From positions 1 to 26,990 of the forward strand of contig SBFL01000362.1 of assembly GCA_006227965.1 (NCBI GenBank): a stretch of DNA of 26,990 nt. Reading direction: 5' to 3'. This DNA comes from Bacteroidota bacterium (lineage in GTDB: Bacteria; Bacteroidota; Bacteroidia; Flavobacteriales; Flavobacteriaceae). Below are positions 8,405-16,066 of the stretch, piece after piece (positions within the stretch are counted from its first letter, which is position 1; the number at the start of each line of letters is the position of its first letter). Position numbers and translations under genes: made by a program. A model generated the notes under the pieces. The model was not told the origin of the DNA and ran no database searches. It was given only the letters and a program-made list of their open reading frames with translations.

Positions 8405-8412
8405 CAAATATA
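8405..8412 (-). promoter_or_regulatory. Candidate suf operon promoter (-7 element TATATTTG)
   Basis: TATATTTG on the minus strand is an exact TAnnTTTG match ending about 30 nt before the sufA ATG, which would place the start of transcription near 8398. No TTG is seen 17-23 nt further upstream, so an activator or relaxed -33 recognition may be needed. Confidence 0.5.
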
Positions 8413-8467
8413 GGGACTCTGACTGATTTTGAACGCATTCCTAACATTATTATAACGAATTGACTTA

Positions 8468-8526
8468 TTGGGAAAAACTATGGTAGAATCCCCGTTATTC
8501 AGGGGGTTATGAGCATCGTTTCCCAA
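8468..8526. promoter_or_regulatory. Nested co-centred dyad between sufA and thiL
   Basis: Outer arms TTGGGAAA (8468-8475) and TTTCCCAA (8519-8526) are perfect inverted repeats. Inside them AATCCCC (8487-8493) and GGGGGTT (8502-8508) form a 7-pair stem (one G-T in RNA) with an 8-nt loop. Both share an axis at about 8497. The structure lies upstream of both divergent -7 elements, about 56 nt from the sufA element and 30 nt from the thiL element, so it could be an operator for either gene. No T-tract follows it, so it does not look like a terminator. The binding protein is unknown. Confidence 0.45.
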
Positions 8527-8531
8527 ACACC

Positions 8532-8563
8532 TTTACAAACGGCTTCTGATTGGCGTAGTTTTG
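8532..8563 (+). promoter_or_regulatory. Candidate thiL promoter
   Basis: TTTA (8532-8535), a 20-nt spacer and TAGTTTTG (8556-8563) fit the Bacteroidetes promoter with one mismatch in the -33 part. The -7 element ends 54 nt before the thiL ATG. Confidence 0.42.
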
Positions 8564-8617
8564 GTCCCAAATCCCATTCATTACGCTCTTTAGCCTAAGG
8601 AGTATTACTTTTACATC

Positions 8618-9670
8618 ATGTTTGAAAACAAGGATTCAGAGAAAACAGGTCTGGAGGAATTAGGGGAGTTCGGGTTGATTGACCACCTGACGGGAAACCT
8701 TAAGCCCCGGCGGCCGTCCACCCGGATGGGTGTTGGAGACGATGCAGCGGTTGTAGAAATTGGAAACCGGCACCTGGGGGTCACTACCGACATGCTGGTG
8801 GAAGGAGTGCATTTTGACCTTGGTTATACCCCCCTGAAACATCTGGGTTACAAGGCGGTGGTTGTGAATTTAAGCGATATCTACGCGATGAATATGGAAC
8901 CCCATCAGGTAACGGTTTCCATCGCAGTTTCCAACCGGTTTTCCCTCGAGGCCCTGGAGGAGCTTTACGCGGGGATTGCCCTGGCTTCCGGGATCTATGA
9001 AGTAGATGTGGTAGGAGGGGATACCACTTCTTCCGGCAAGGGTATGATCCTCTCAATAACCGCCCTCGGACAGGCTGATCCGGAAGATGTGGTTTACCGA
9101 AGTGGTGCCAGGCCAAACGATTTACTCGTGGTCAGTGGTGATTTGGGCGGAGCCTATCTCGGGCTGCAGGTGCTCAAGCGCGAACAGGAGGTCTTTAAGG
9201 TAAACCCGAAGCACCAGCCGGACCTGGAGCCTTATCATTACATCGTGGAGCGGCAGTTGAAACCGGAAGCGCGTAAGGATATAACGGCCCTCCTGAGGTC
9301 CCTGCAGGTCAGGCCCACATCCATGATCGATATCAGCGACGGTCTCTCATCCGAGATATTGCATTTATGCAAGGCCAGCAACGTGGGGTGCCGTTTATAC
9401 GAGGAAAAGATTCCGCTGGACCCCCTCGTGATCCGCACCTGTGAAGAATTCAACTTGGACAGTTCCCTTGTCGCCTTGAGCGGCGGGGAAGACTATGAAC
9501 TGTTATTTACTGTAGACCAGAAGGATTACCCCAAAATTAAGGGAAATCCCAACCTCACGGTAATAGGGCATATGACGGATGCAGATTCCGGAGCGATGAT
9601 GATCGGAAGGGGAAGCGGGTCAGCTATACCGCTGACTGCACAGGGGTGGAATTCCTTCAGGAAACCATGA
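8618..9670 (+). CDS. thiL: Thiamine-monophosphate kinase ThiL
   Basis: A 350-residue ThiL, which phosphorylates thiamine phosphate to thiamine diphosphate with ATP. Motifs in order: GVGDDAAVV (38-46), TTDMLVEGVHFD (56-67), the Asp-containing NLSDIYAM (84-91), VVGGDTTSS (131-139), SGDLGGAYLGLQVL (173-186), SMIDISDGLSSE (235-246) and ALSGGEDYELLFT (286-298). These are the Mg-ATP and substrate motifs of the PurM/ThiL fold. Length is typical of the Bacteroidetes form. It is transcribed away from sufA across a 239-nt control region and ends 5 nt from a convergent small gene. Thiamine synthesis relies on Fe-S enzymes such as ThiC, so the pairing with suf may be meaningful, but that is inference. 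Confidence 0.96.
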   Translation: MFENKDSEKTGLEELGEFGLIDHLTGNLKPRRPSTRMGVGDDAAVVEIGNRHLGVTTDMLVEGVHFDLGYTPLKHLGYKAVVVNLSDIYAMNMEPHQVTVSIAVSNRFSLEALEELYAGIALASGIYEVDVVGGDTTSSGKGMILSITALGQADPEDVVYRSGARPNDLLVVSGDLGGAYLGLQVLKREQEVFKVNPKHQPDLEPYHYIVERQLKPEARKDITALLRSLQVRPTSMIDISDGLSSEILHLCKASNVGCRLYEEKIPLDPLVIRTCEEFNLDSSLVALSGGEDYELLFTVDQKDYPKIKGNPNLTVIGHMTDADSGAMMIGRGSGSAIPLTAQGWNSFRKP

Positions 9671-9675
9671 GAGGA

Positions 9676-9897
9676 TCAGGCTACCTGTTGCTGGTCGTGC
9701 CTGTGTTTTCTCTGGTAGATGTTTTCAAGGGTGTTGTTGATCTCCCGGAGTTCAGGGGTTAGCAGCGAAAGATTCCCGCTGGCATCCGTAGTTACCTGCT
9801 TGCCGCAGTGAACGCACGAATATTCCTTGATGTGGGGAGTGACGTTCTTCGAGACGGTGTAGTGATGTCCGAAGAGGTTGCAAATAATTTTTTTCAT
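9676..9897 (-). CDS. Small Cys/His protein, DUF1660-like
   Basis: A 73-residue protein starting MKKIICNLFGHHY. It contains CNLFGHHY (Cys6, His11, His12) and YSCVHCGK (Cys28, Cys31), a layout suggesting a one-zinc ribbon or knuckle. After residue 40 a short helix follows (LTPELREINNTLENIYQRK). This resembles the small DUF1660-type proteins common in Flavobacteriaceae. I know of no function. Its stop is 5 nt from the thiL stop on the opposite strand, and no terminator hairpin lies between them. The ATG at 9897 is the only reasonable start, preceded on its own strand by GGAGG about 28 nt upstream, too far for a normal ribosome site. Confidence 0.75.
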   Translation of the reverse strand: MKKIICNLFGHHYTVSKNVTPHIKEYSCVHCGKQVTTDASGNLSLLTPELREINNTLENIYQRKHRHDQQQVA

Positions 9898-10150
9898 TGG
9901 AGTAGGTGTTAGATTCGGGGGAGCCTCCTTCGTTTAGGCCTTTGTACTTTGCTTTTCTGTTATTCCGTATACGCTCGGTTTAAGAATCCAATGGACTTTA
10001 CTTCAACGATTGAAATCCCGTTTTATTTGATTTTCGGACTGATTTTTCATCTTTTTTCGACAAAAGCAGGAATATCCTTCGGGAAACGTAATTTTGAAGG
10101 CTCCCGGACAAGGGAGGTGTACGTTAAAAATCGCATCAGAGAATTCCAAT
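9898..10150. other. Divergent intergenic region upstream of brnQ
   Basis: 253 nt between two divergent genes. I find no full TTTG-N-TAnnTTTG promoter for either side. A nested inverted repeat lies near the brnQ start (AACGTA 10085-10090 and TACGTT 10120-10125, enclosing CTCCC 10101-10105 and GGGAG 10112-10116). An open frame at 9949-10167 overlaps the brnQ start and looks random. Confidence 0.5.
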
Positions 10151-11434
10151 ATGAAGCGCAAATCTGACTGGATACTTGCCCTGGCACTTTTTTCACTTTT
10201 TTTCGGGGCGGGGAACCTGATTCTGCCTCCACAGCTTGGATTTCGATCGGGGCCGTCCTGGTGGCTGACGGGTCTTGGGTTCAGTATTTCAGCTGTCATT
10301 ATTCCAATGCTCGGAATCCTGGCCCATGCCAGGCTGCAGGGCAGCATGTTCGACTTTGCCAAAAAGATCTCTGCTGCCTTCAGCCTGGTCTACTGTTACC
10401 TGGTCTATGCGATTTCGATTTCTCTGCCCGCTCCACGGACAGCTTCCGTGACCCATGAAATGGGCATTGAACCCTTTTTGGGTACGGATGCAATCTGGAC
10501 CAGCCTCATCTATTTTCTGCTGGTCTTCCTGCTGGTTATCAACCGTTCCCGCATTACCCCCCTGATAGGAAAATTCCTCACCCCGGCTATTCTTTTGGTC
10601 CTGCTGATCCTTATTGGCAGCATCTTTTGGCTGGAGCCGGGCACATCAGGGGTAACCCTGCTGGAGCATCCGGTTTCGGCCGGAATTCTGGAAGGGTATC
10701 AAACCTTTGACGCAATCGGGGCCGTGGTGGTCGGAGGCGTTATCCTGGTCTCCCTCAACCTCGAAAACCCGGGGCTGGAGAGCCGGCAGCGCTTCCTGCA
10801 TATCTCACGTGCCGGGTGGATGGCGGGTCTTGGATTATTGCTCCTTTATGCCGGACTGATTTTTTCCGGGTCCTTATTGCAGGGGGAATTCCCGCAGGAC
10901 CACAGCCGGACCGAACTGCTGAGGGGGATGAGCACCCTGGCCCTGGGCACTTCCGGCAACGCTTTTCTGAGCATCCTAATCAGCCTGGCCTGTTTTACAA
11001 CGGCTGTTGGGATTATCACAGGGACATCGGATTTTATGCAATCCAGGTTCGGGGGATCACCGACCGCCTACCGGACTACGGCCCTGGTTGGCTGTATCCT
11101 GGGCGTACTGATGGGGCAGTTGCCCGTGGACTATATCATTGCCGTAGCCCTTCCCGCCCTGATGTTCATTTATCCGCTGACCATCGTACTGATCCTGTTG
11201 AATGTGCTTCCTGAAACCTGGACGCCAAAACCTGTTTTCCGGGCGGTGGTTTTTACCACCCTCCTCTTCAGCATCCCGGATTTTCTGGAAAGTCTGGGGG
11301 CGGCAGCAACCGGCAGGTGGCTGCAGTCCTGGTGGCCCCTGCAGGGGTATCAAATGGGCTGGGTGATCCCTGGGCTCGTGGTGTTTATAGCCTCAAGCCT
11401 CTATATCAGGTCAAAGGGGCGACCCGCAGATTGA
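10151..11434 (+). CDS. brnQ: Branched-chain amino acid carrier, BrnQ/LIVCS family
   Basis: A 427-residue integral membrane protein with roughly 12 hydrophobic spans. It has the family's N-terminal signature FSLFFGAGNLILPPQLGF (about 14-31) after a short charged start (MKRKSDW). Further typical segments are GAVVVGGVILVSL, ACFTTAVGIITGTSDFM and FIYPLTIVLILLNV. BrnQ carriers import leucine, isoleucine and valine with Na+ or H+ through the inner membrane. The frame is open upstream to 10094, but the ATG at 10151 matches family N-termini and is chosen. It stands alone, with a long upstream region and 75 nt before hemJ. Substrate preference cannot be read from sequence. Confidence 0.93.
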   Translation: MKRKSDWILALALFSLFFGAGNLILPPQLGFRSGPSWWLTGLGFSISAVIIPMLGILAHARLQGSMFDFAKKISAAFSLVYCYLVYAISISLPAPRTASVTHEMGIEPFLGTDAIWTSLIYFLLVFLLVINRSRITPLIGKFLTPAILLVLLILIGSIFWLEPGTSGVTLLEHPVSAGILEGYQTFDAIGAVVVGGVILVSLNLENPGLESRQRFLHISRAGWMAGLGLLLLYAGLIFSGSLLQGEFPQDHSRTELLRGMSTLALGTSGNAFLSILISLACFTTAVGIITGTSDFMQSRFGGSPTAYRTTALVGCILGVLMGQLPVDYIIAVALPALMFIYPLTIVLILLNVLPETWTPKPVFRAVVFTTLLFSIPDFLESLGAAATGRWLQSWWPLQGYQMGWVIPGLVVFIASSLYIRSKGRPAD

Positions 11435-11464
11435 CGAGTCATTCGCGGCCATGGCTGTGAAATT

Positions 11465-11494
11465 TTTGGATTTCGGCCCGTTGGCGTATGTTTA
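11465..11494 (+). promoter_or_regulatory. Candidate hemJ promoter
   Basis: TTTG (11465-11468), an 18-nt spacer and TATGTTTA (11487-11494) match the Bacteroidetes consensus apart from the last base of the -7 element. It ends 15 nt before the ATG, giving a short leader. Confidence 0.42.
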
Positions 11495-11509
11495 TCTCAA
11501 AATCCGGCT

Positions 11510-12055
11510 ATGGAAGCCTACTATAACTACATAAAATCCCTCCATCTGATCTTCGTGATTACCTGGTTCGCAGGACTTTTTTATATCCCCCGCCTGTTTA
11601 TCTATCACATAGAAGCCGGAGAAAAAAAGCAGGACGAGAAAGAGGTGCTAACGTCCCAGTTCCGGATCATGGAGCGGCGCCTTTGGTATATAATTACCTG
11701 GCCCTCGGCCATCCTGGCTACGCTGTTTGCCCTCTGGCTCTTGTGGATCATGCCTGCCTGGCTTTCACAAACATGGATGCACATTAAGCTGGGGTTTATC
11801 CTGCTCCTTTTTGCGTATCACCTAAAGACCCATCAGATGTTCCTTCATTTCCAGAGGGAGGAGCCGGGCTATACTTCGCGTTACATGCGTATCTGGAATG
11901 AAGGGGCCACCCTGATCCTATTTGCGGTGGTCTTTCTCGCAATTCTCAAACACAGCTTCCAGTGGTTCTACGGCCTGATTGGCCTTATCGGACTGGCCTT
12001 CCTGCTTATGCTCGGCATACGCCTGTACAAAAAGATCCGCGAGGGAAGGGAATAA
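11510..12055 (+). CDS. hemJ: HemJ/CopD-family membrane protein, probable protoporphyrinogen IX oxidase
   Basis: A 181-residue protein with four or five hydrophobic spans. The N-terminus YIKSLHLIFVITWFAGLFY (His12) and the following YIPRLFIY (Arg28) are typical of UPF0093/HemJ proteins. So are RRLWYIITWPSAILAT and TWMHIKLGFILLLFAYH (His91, Lys93). HemJ oxidises protoporphyrinogen IX to protoporphyrin IX late in heme synthesis, in many bacteria that lack HemG and HemY. The CopD-domain label reflects a shared fold only. It lies alone on its promoter, followed 114 nt later by a sensor kinase. The enzymatic role is inferred from family, and loss of other Hem oxidases in the genome would strengthen it. 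Confidence 0.85.
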   Translation: MEAYYNYIKSLHLIFVITWFAGLFYIPRLFIYHIEAGEKKQDEKEVLTSQFRIMERRLWYIITWPSAILATLFALWLLWIMPAWLSQTWMHIKLGFILLLFAYHLKTHQMFLHFQREEPGYTSRYMRIWNEGATLILFAVVFLAILKHSFQWFYGLIGLIGLAFLLMLGIRLYKKIREGRE

Positions 12056-12144
12056 TCAGCAGCGGTAATTGGTTCGTCAGGGAGACCCTGGCCACTGCGG
12101 ACCCGGACCATGCCTTTATTTGGTGGCTTTGGCGTGATAATTGC

Positions 12145-12152
12145 TATCTTTA
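12145..12152 (+). promoter_or_regulatory. Candidate -7 element of the sensor kinase operon (TATCTTTA)
   Basis: TATCTTTA differs from TAnnTTTG only in the last base and ends 17 nt before the TTG start. A TTTG lies 22 nt upstream of it, at the upper limit of spacing. Confidence 0.32.
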
Positions 12153-12169
12153 CGGGTAAATCCTGAAGC

Positions 12170-13615
12170 TTGTTGAGGAAGTTATCTTTGCGGTCTAGGA
12201 TCTTTGTTTCCATGATCCTTCTGGTCCTGATCGCTTCGGTGCTCATTGCCGGAGTAACTGTTTACCAGTACCGGGAACAGTCCAGGGATTATCACGAAGA
12301 CCGTCTCGGCAGGAAGGAACAGCAGATCAGGCAGGCGATCACTTTTGCCCTGCAGCGAACCACCTACCCAATTACCACGGACTATCTTTCCCTTATTTTC
12401 AAAGATGAGATCTACCGGATTGCCATCATTGAAAATGCCAACTTCAACATCTATGATCTGGAAGGACGGCTCATAAAGAGTTCCCGCCCGAAGTTCGACA
12501 ACGATTCGGTGCTCATCAGACTGGACCCTCATGTACTGGACTCCCTCAAGAACAGCCTGGACAAGCGCTATGTGGAGGCCAGCTCGGCGGCGGGGTACAA
12601 ATGGCAGGCCTCCTATTCCTACATCACAGACAGCCATTTCAAACCTATCGGGATCCTTCATCTTCCCTATTTTGAAGAGAATTCCTTCTACGATACTGAG
12701 TTGAGGGAATTCCTAATGCGACTGGGTGCCGTATACATTTTTATGTTGCTGCTGGCCATCGGACTGGCGTATTTCATCTCCAAATACATTACCAGGTCCC
12801 TGCAGACGGTAGCCGAAAAACTGAACCAGACCCGCCTGGCACGGACCAATGAAAAAATAACGATAGAGGATCCCAGTATTGAAATCGCACAATTGGTGGA
12901 TTCCTACAATAGCATGATCGATGAACTGGAATTCAGCGCTGCAAAGCTGGCCCGCAGTGAGCGGGAGCAGGCCTGGAGGGAAATGGCCAAACAGGTGGCC
13001 CATGAAATAAAAAATCCGCTTACCCCAATGCGGTTGAGCATTCAGAGTTTTGAGCGGAAGTTCGACCCTGAGGATCCCGAGATCGAAAAGAAGGTAAAGG
13101 AGTTTTCCAGGACCCTGATCCAGCAAATCGATACCCTGAGCAGTATCTCGTCTGCATTTTCAAATTTTGCAAAAATGCCGGCCCAGCAGAATGAGACCCT
13201 CAATGTGGTGGAAGTCGTAAAACTCGCTTTGGATATCTTCAACGAACCCTATATCCACTTTATGAGCGATGAGGAGCACATTATCGCAAAGATGGACCGG
13301 ACCCAGCTTATCCGGGTGGTTACCAACCTGGTCAAAAATGCCATTCAGGCGCTGCCGGACCAGCCGGATCCGCGCATCCTGGTTTCAGTGTCCTCAGAGG
13401 CAGACAAGGCAATTATTTCCGTGGCAGATAACGGGAAAGGCATTGAGGCGGCGTTCACGGATAAAATATTTGAGCCGAAGTTCACTACAAAGAGCAGCGG
13501 GATGGGGTTAGGCCTGGGCATGGTGAAAACCATTGTGGAAACGTACAACGGGACTATCGATTTTACCTCTCAGCCCGGCAAGGGGACGGTTTTCAATGTC
13601 CGCATACCAAAGTAA
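12170..13615 (+). CDS. NtrY-like membrane sensor histidine kinase
   Basis: A 481-residue kinase. TM1 is at about 15-33, a periplasmic sensor domain follows to about 184, and TM2 is about 185-205. A HAMP-like linker comes next, then a HisKA domain with His278 in QVAHEIKNPLTPMRLSI. The HATPase has NLVKNAIQAL (Asn390), DNGKGIE (Asp420), FEPKFTTKSSGMGLGLG and GKGTVFNV. All catalytic motifs are intact. The start is a TTG (12170 or 12173): an in-frame stop is at 12164, and the first ATG (12212) would remove the positive residues before TM1. No response regulator is adjacent, so its partner lies elsewhere. Enoyl-CoA hydratase follows by 23 nt on the same strand. The PLTPMRLSIQ segment resembles NtrY-type kinases; the signal sensed is unknown. 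Confidence 0.9.
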   Translation: MLRKLSLRSRIFVSMILLVLIASVLIAGVTVYQYREQSRDYHEDRLGRKEQQIRQAITFALQRTTYPITTDYLSLIFKDEIYRIAIIENANFNIYDLEGRLIKSSRPKFDNDSVLIRLDPHVLDSLKNSLDKRYVEASSAAGYKWQASYSYITDSHFKPIGILHLPYFEENSFYDTELREFLMRLGAVYIFMLLLAIGLAYFISKYITRSLQTVAEKLNQTRLARTNEKITIEDPSIEIAQLVDSYNSMIDELEFSAAKLARSEREQAWREMAKQVAHEIKNPLTPMRLSIQSFERKFDPEDPEIEKKVKEFSRTLIQQIDTLSSISSAFSNFAKMPAQQNETLNVVEVVKLALDIFNEPYIHFMSDEEHIIAKMDRTQLIRVVTNLVKNAIQALPDQPDPRILVSVSSEADKAIISVADNGKGIEAAFTDKIFEPKFTTKSSGMGLGLGMVKTIVETYNGTIDFTSQPGKGTVFNVRIPK

Positions 13616-13638
13616 AATTGTAAACAAACCATTGTATC

Positions 13639-14421
13639 ATGACCTTTGAAAATGTACAGATAGAAGTGGAAGATGCCGTTGCCCTGGTTTTCGTCCACCG
13701 CCCGGAAAAGTTGAATGCGCTCAATCGCAATACGATAGGGGAACTCCACCAGGCGTTCAGGACCCTGGAATCAGACCCCCAAATACGAGCGATCATCCTC
13801 AGGGGTTCAGGCCCCAAGGCGTTTGTTGCGGGTGCCGATATTGCCGAATTCGCCAATTACGGGGTGGAAGAAGGAAAAGAACTGGCTGCCCGCGGCCAGC
13901 GGGATCTTTTTGATCTGGTGGAAAATCTCAGGACTCCTGTAATCGCTGCTATCAATGGCTTTGCCCTTGGCGGGGGGTTGGAACTGGCAATGGCATGTCA
14001 TTTCAGGGTAGCCAGTGAGAATGCCAAAATGGGCCTTCCGGAAGTTTCCCTTGGGGTGATTCCGGGTTATGGGGGCACCCAGAGACTGCCCATGCTGGTG
14101 GGCAGGGGAAGGGCTATGGAAATGGTGCTGACAGGCGGGATGATAGGTGCCGAAAAGGCCCTGCAATGCGGTTTGGTAAACCACGTGGTGCCCCTGGAAG
14201 AACTCGATGCCTTTTGCCGGGAACTCGGCGCAAAGATCGCAAAGAACTCCCCTGTGGCCATTTCGTATGCAATAAAAGCGGTAAATGAGGGTTTTAGTAG
14301 TAGAAAACCCGGCTTTCAGATGGAGATTGAAGCCTTTGGTACTTGTTTTGGCACCGATGACTTCAAGGAGGGAACCTCTGCGTTCCTCGAGAAGCGGCCT
14401 CCTGAATTCCCCGGGTTCTAA
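13639..14421 (+). CDS. Enoyl-CoA hydratase/isomerase family protein
   Basis: A 260-residue crotonase-fold enzyme. The oxyanion-hole segment AGADIAEF is at 64-71, with INGFALGGGLELAMACH at 105-121. The two Glu residues expected for hydratase chemistry are present: Glu115 in GGGLE and Glu135 in GLPEVSLGVIPGYGGTQRL. It should hydrate 2-enoyl-CoA in beta-oxidation or butanoate metabolism, in the cytosol. Its CoA substrate is not readable. It begins 23 nt after the sensor kinase and ends 15 nt before the next gene, so the three are probably co-transcribed. A perfect 7-pair hairpin sits inside the gene at 14289-14310. Confidence 0.93.
   Translation: MTFENVQIEVEDAVALVFVHRPEKLNALNRNTIGELHQAFRTLESDPQIRAIILRGSGPKAFVAGADIAEFANYGVEEGKELAARGQRDLFDLVENLRTPVIAAINGFALGGGLELAMACHFRVASENAKMGLPEVSLGVIPGYGGTQRLPMLVGRGRAMEMVLTGGMIGAEKALQCGLVNHVVPLEELDAFCRELGAKIAKNSPVAISYAIKAVNEGFSSRKPGFQMEIEAFGTCFGTDDFKEGTSAFLEKRPPEFPGF
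14289..14310 (+). repeat. Perfect short inverted repeat inside the enoyl-CoA hydratase gene
   Basis: GGGTTTT (14289-14295) and AAAACCC (14304-14310) enclose AGTAGTAG. The repeat encodes GFSSRKP in the protein, with AGT AGT AGA codons in the loop. No T-tract follows, so it is not a typical terminator. Confidence 0.5.
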
Positions 14422-14436
14422 ACCTAAATTGCCACC

Positions 14437-15990
14437 ATGTTACGAAATCTGTTCCTGATAGCGGGCTTTCTGGCTTTCTTGTTTTGCCAGGCACAGGAAA
14501 TGCCACTTGATTATCACTTCGGTGAAAAGTATAAGGACCGGTATAAATATTCTAACCTGCTTTCTTTTTCCGAAACGATCTCAGGGGAGAAAATCCTTGT
14601 AAGGGCCTATTATACGGGTATCCTTTTGCGACCCAAAGGGTATTTGATCGAACGCTACAACCAACAGCTTGAGCTTATAGATGAATACAACTATAAGTTC
14701 AGGGAGGCCGATTTTGTACATGGGTTTATCGCCAATGGGCAGATCTACCTGCTTTTTCTGGCCTATGACCAGGAACAGTCCGCCTATGAGTATACTGTAC
14801 ACCAAAGTCCGGTCGGCAATTATAACTTCAATGTGCATTCCCTGTTGACCATACCTGCAAAACAGGTAGACCAGCCACTTGAAAAGAATTATTTCAACCG
14901 GGATTTCAAATCAGGGTTCACCACTACCGTCCTATCGGATCCTGATGCGCGTACCTTCAGTATCAGCATCCTCCGTAACCATGAAAAGGAACTCGAGCAT
15001 CGCATCCTGGTTTTTAACAACCAGCTGAACAAAATTCTGGATGTGGATTTTTCAGAGCCCAGTGAGGAAAAAAATTACGCTTTTGAGGAAATGGCGGTTT
15101 CCCCGGACCTTTCTTCGGTTTATCTGGTGGGCAAGGCCTATGTCAGGAAAAGGCGGTTTAAAGAAGGGGAACGCAGGTACCAGTATGAGCTATTGAAGCT
15201 GAACAAAAGAGGTGTAAAAACCCGCATCTTTGATGAGCCCGGCAAATATTCAGAAGCCATAAAGCCCCTTTGGCGCAAGGACAAACTCGTCTGTGCAGGG
15301 TTTTATGCAGACCGGAAGGACAACCGCTACAATGGGTTGCAGTATTTCCTGCTGGACCCGGAAGACCTAACAGTCCTCAAGAGCAAATACAATCCGTTTT
15401 CGGAGCAATTCATGGTCGATAAATTTGGTAAGGACACGGATAAGGCCATTAAGAACCTTGTATTTAAAGAGGCGCATTTTACAGAGGATGGTTCCCTGCT
15501 GTTCAACGCCGAGGAATTTTTTGTAACCGAAAGCATGCAAACCAATGCCAGCGGGGGCCGGGTGCGAATAGAGAGGTACCACCATAACGACATCGTAAGT
15601 GTCAAGCTCGATGCTCAGGGCGATTTGGTCTGGGCCAGGAATATCAATAAGACAGAAGTCACACAGGGAGACAGCGCCTATACCTCCTACAGTTCTTTTA
15701 CAAGGAACGGACAGACCTATTTTTTCATTTGCTCCTCAGCAGAGGAACCACAGTTGATCAACAACAAGCGCGTACTTTTTAAGCAGGGGTACAGCCGCAG
15801 GCGCAACGTTTTTGTTATACAACTGGATCCGGAAGGGCAGATGAGTTATGAAAAAGTAATGGATGCCGCAGAAGCCCGCCTTCCACTTATGGTCTCCAAA
15901 CCCCTTATCAATACTGAAGAAGACCGCCTCCTGTTTTATGCCAAGCAGGGGAGCCGCAAACAATTGGTTTCCATTCAGGTCAGGGGGTAA
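14437..15990 (+). CDS. Exported protein of unknown function, possibly propeller-like
   Basis: A 517-residue protein with a signal peptide (MLRNLFLIAGFLAFLFCQAQ); maturation is probably just after AQ. I do not recognise the family. The mature part holds many short strand blocks. Several contrast a value with a printed-style variable, such as HRILVFNNQLNKILDV, DLSSVYLVGKAY, YQYELLKLNKRGVKTRIF, LQYFLLDPEDLTVLKS and DIVSVKLDAQGDLVWARN. The repeated pattern 'strand, turn with N/D, strand' suggests a beta-propeller. There is no membrane span after the signal and no T9SS C-terminal domain that I can see. It starts 15 nt after the enoyl-CoA hydratase, the third gene of a kinase-hydratase-exported protein set. 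Function is unassigned. Confidence 0.85.
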   Translation: MLRNLFLIAGFLAFLFCQAQEMPLDYHFGEKYKDRYKYSNLLSFSETISGEKILVRAYYTGILLRPKGYLIERYNQQLELIDEYNYKFREADFVHGFIANGQIYLLFLAYDQEQSAYEYTVHQSPVGNYNFNVHSLLTIPAKQVDQPLEKNYFNRDFKSGFTTTVLSDPDARTFSISILRNHEKELEHRILVFNNQLNKILDVDFSEPSEEKNYAFEEMAVSPDLSSVYLVGKAYVRKRRFKEGERRYQYELLKLNKRGVKTRIFDEPGKYSEAIKPLWRKDKLVCAGFYADRKDNRYNGLQYFLLDPEDLTVLKSKYNPFSEQFMVDKFGKDTDKAIKNLVFKEAHFTEDGSLLFNAEEFFVTESMQTNASGGRVRIERYHHNDIVSVKLDAQGDLVWARNINKTEVTQGDSAYTSYSSFTRNGQTYFFICSSAEEPQLINNKRVLFKQGYSRRRNVFVIQLDPEGQMSYEKVMDAAEARLPLMVSKPLINTEEDRLLFYAKQGSRKQLVSIQVRG

Positions 15991-16026
15991 ACTTTTTTAG
16001 AATAACCCCCGTAAGGTATGTTTCTT

Positions 16027-16064
16027 ATCAGGATAAAATCCATATATTAGGAAATATTCCTGAT
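16027..16064. repeat. Inverted repeats just upstream of the radical SAM gene
   Basis: ATCAGGA (16027-16033) and TCCTGAT (16058-16064) are perfect inverted 7-mers. Within the right half AGGAA (16049-16053) and TTCCT (16057-16061) form a tighter dyad with a 3-nt spacer. The repeat ends 2 nt before the ATG. It may be an operator or a leader stem covering the ribosome site. No good -7 element is visible nearby. Confidence 0.4.
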
Positions 16065-16066
16065 TC

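Noticed and set aside
8440..8480. IscR-type box upstream of sufA
   Set aside because: The sequence does not match the IscR type 1 or type 2 pattern beyond a few bases.
9949..10167. Plus-strand open frame of 72 codons upstream of brnQ
   Set aside because: It overlaps the brnQ start, has no family-like sequence and no promoter of its own; probably random.
15983..16010. GGGGGT and ACCCCC inverted repeat at the end of the unknown exported gene, as a terminator
   Set aside because: Only 6 pairs with a 16-nt loop, and the T-run is in the loop instead of after the stem.
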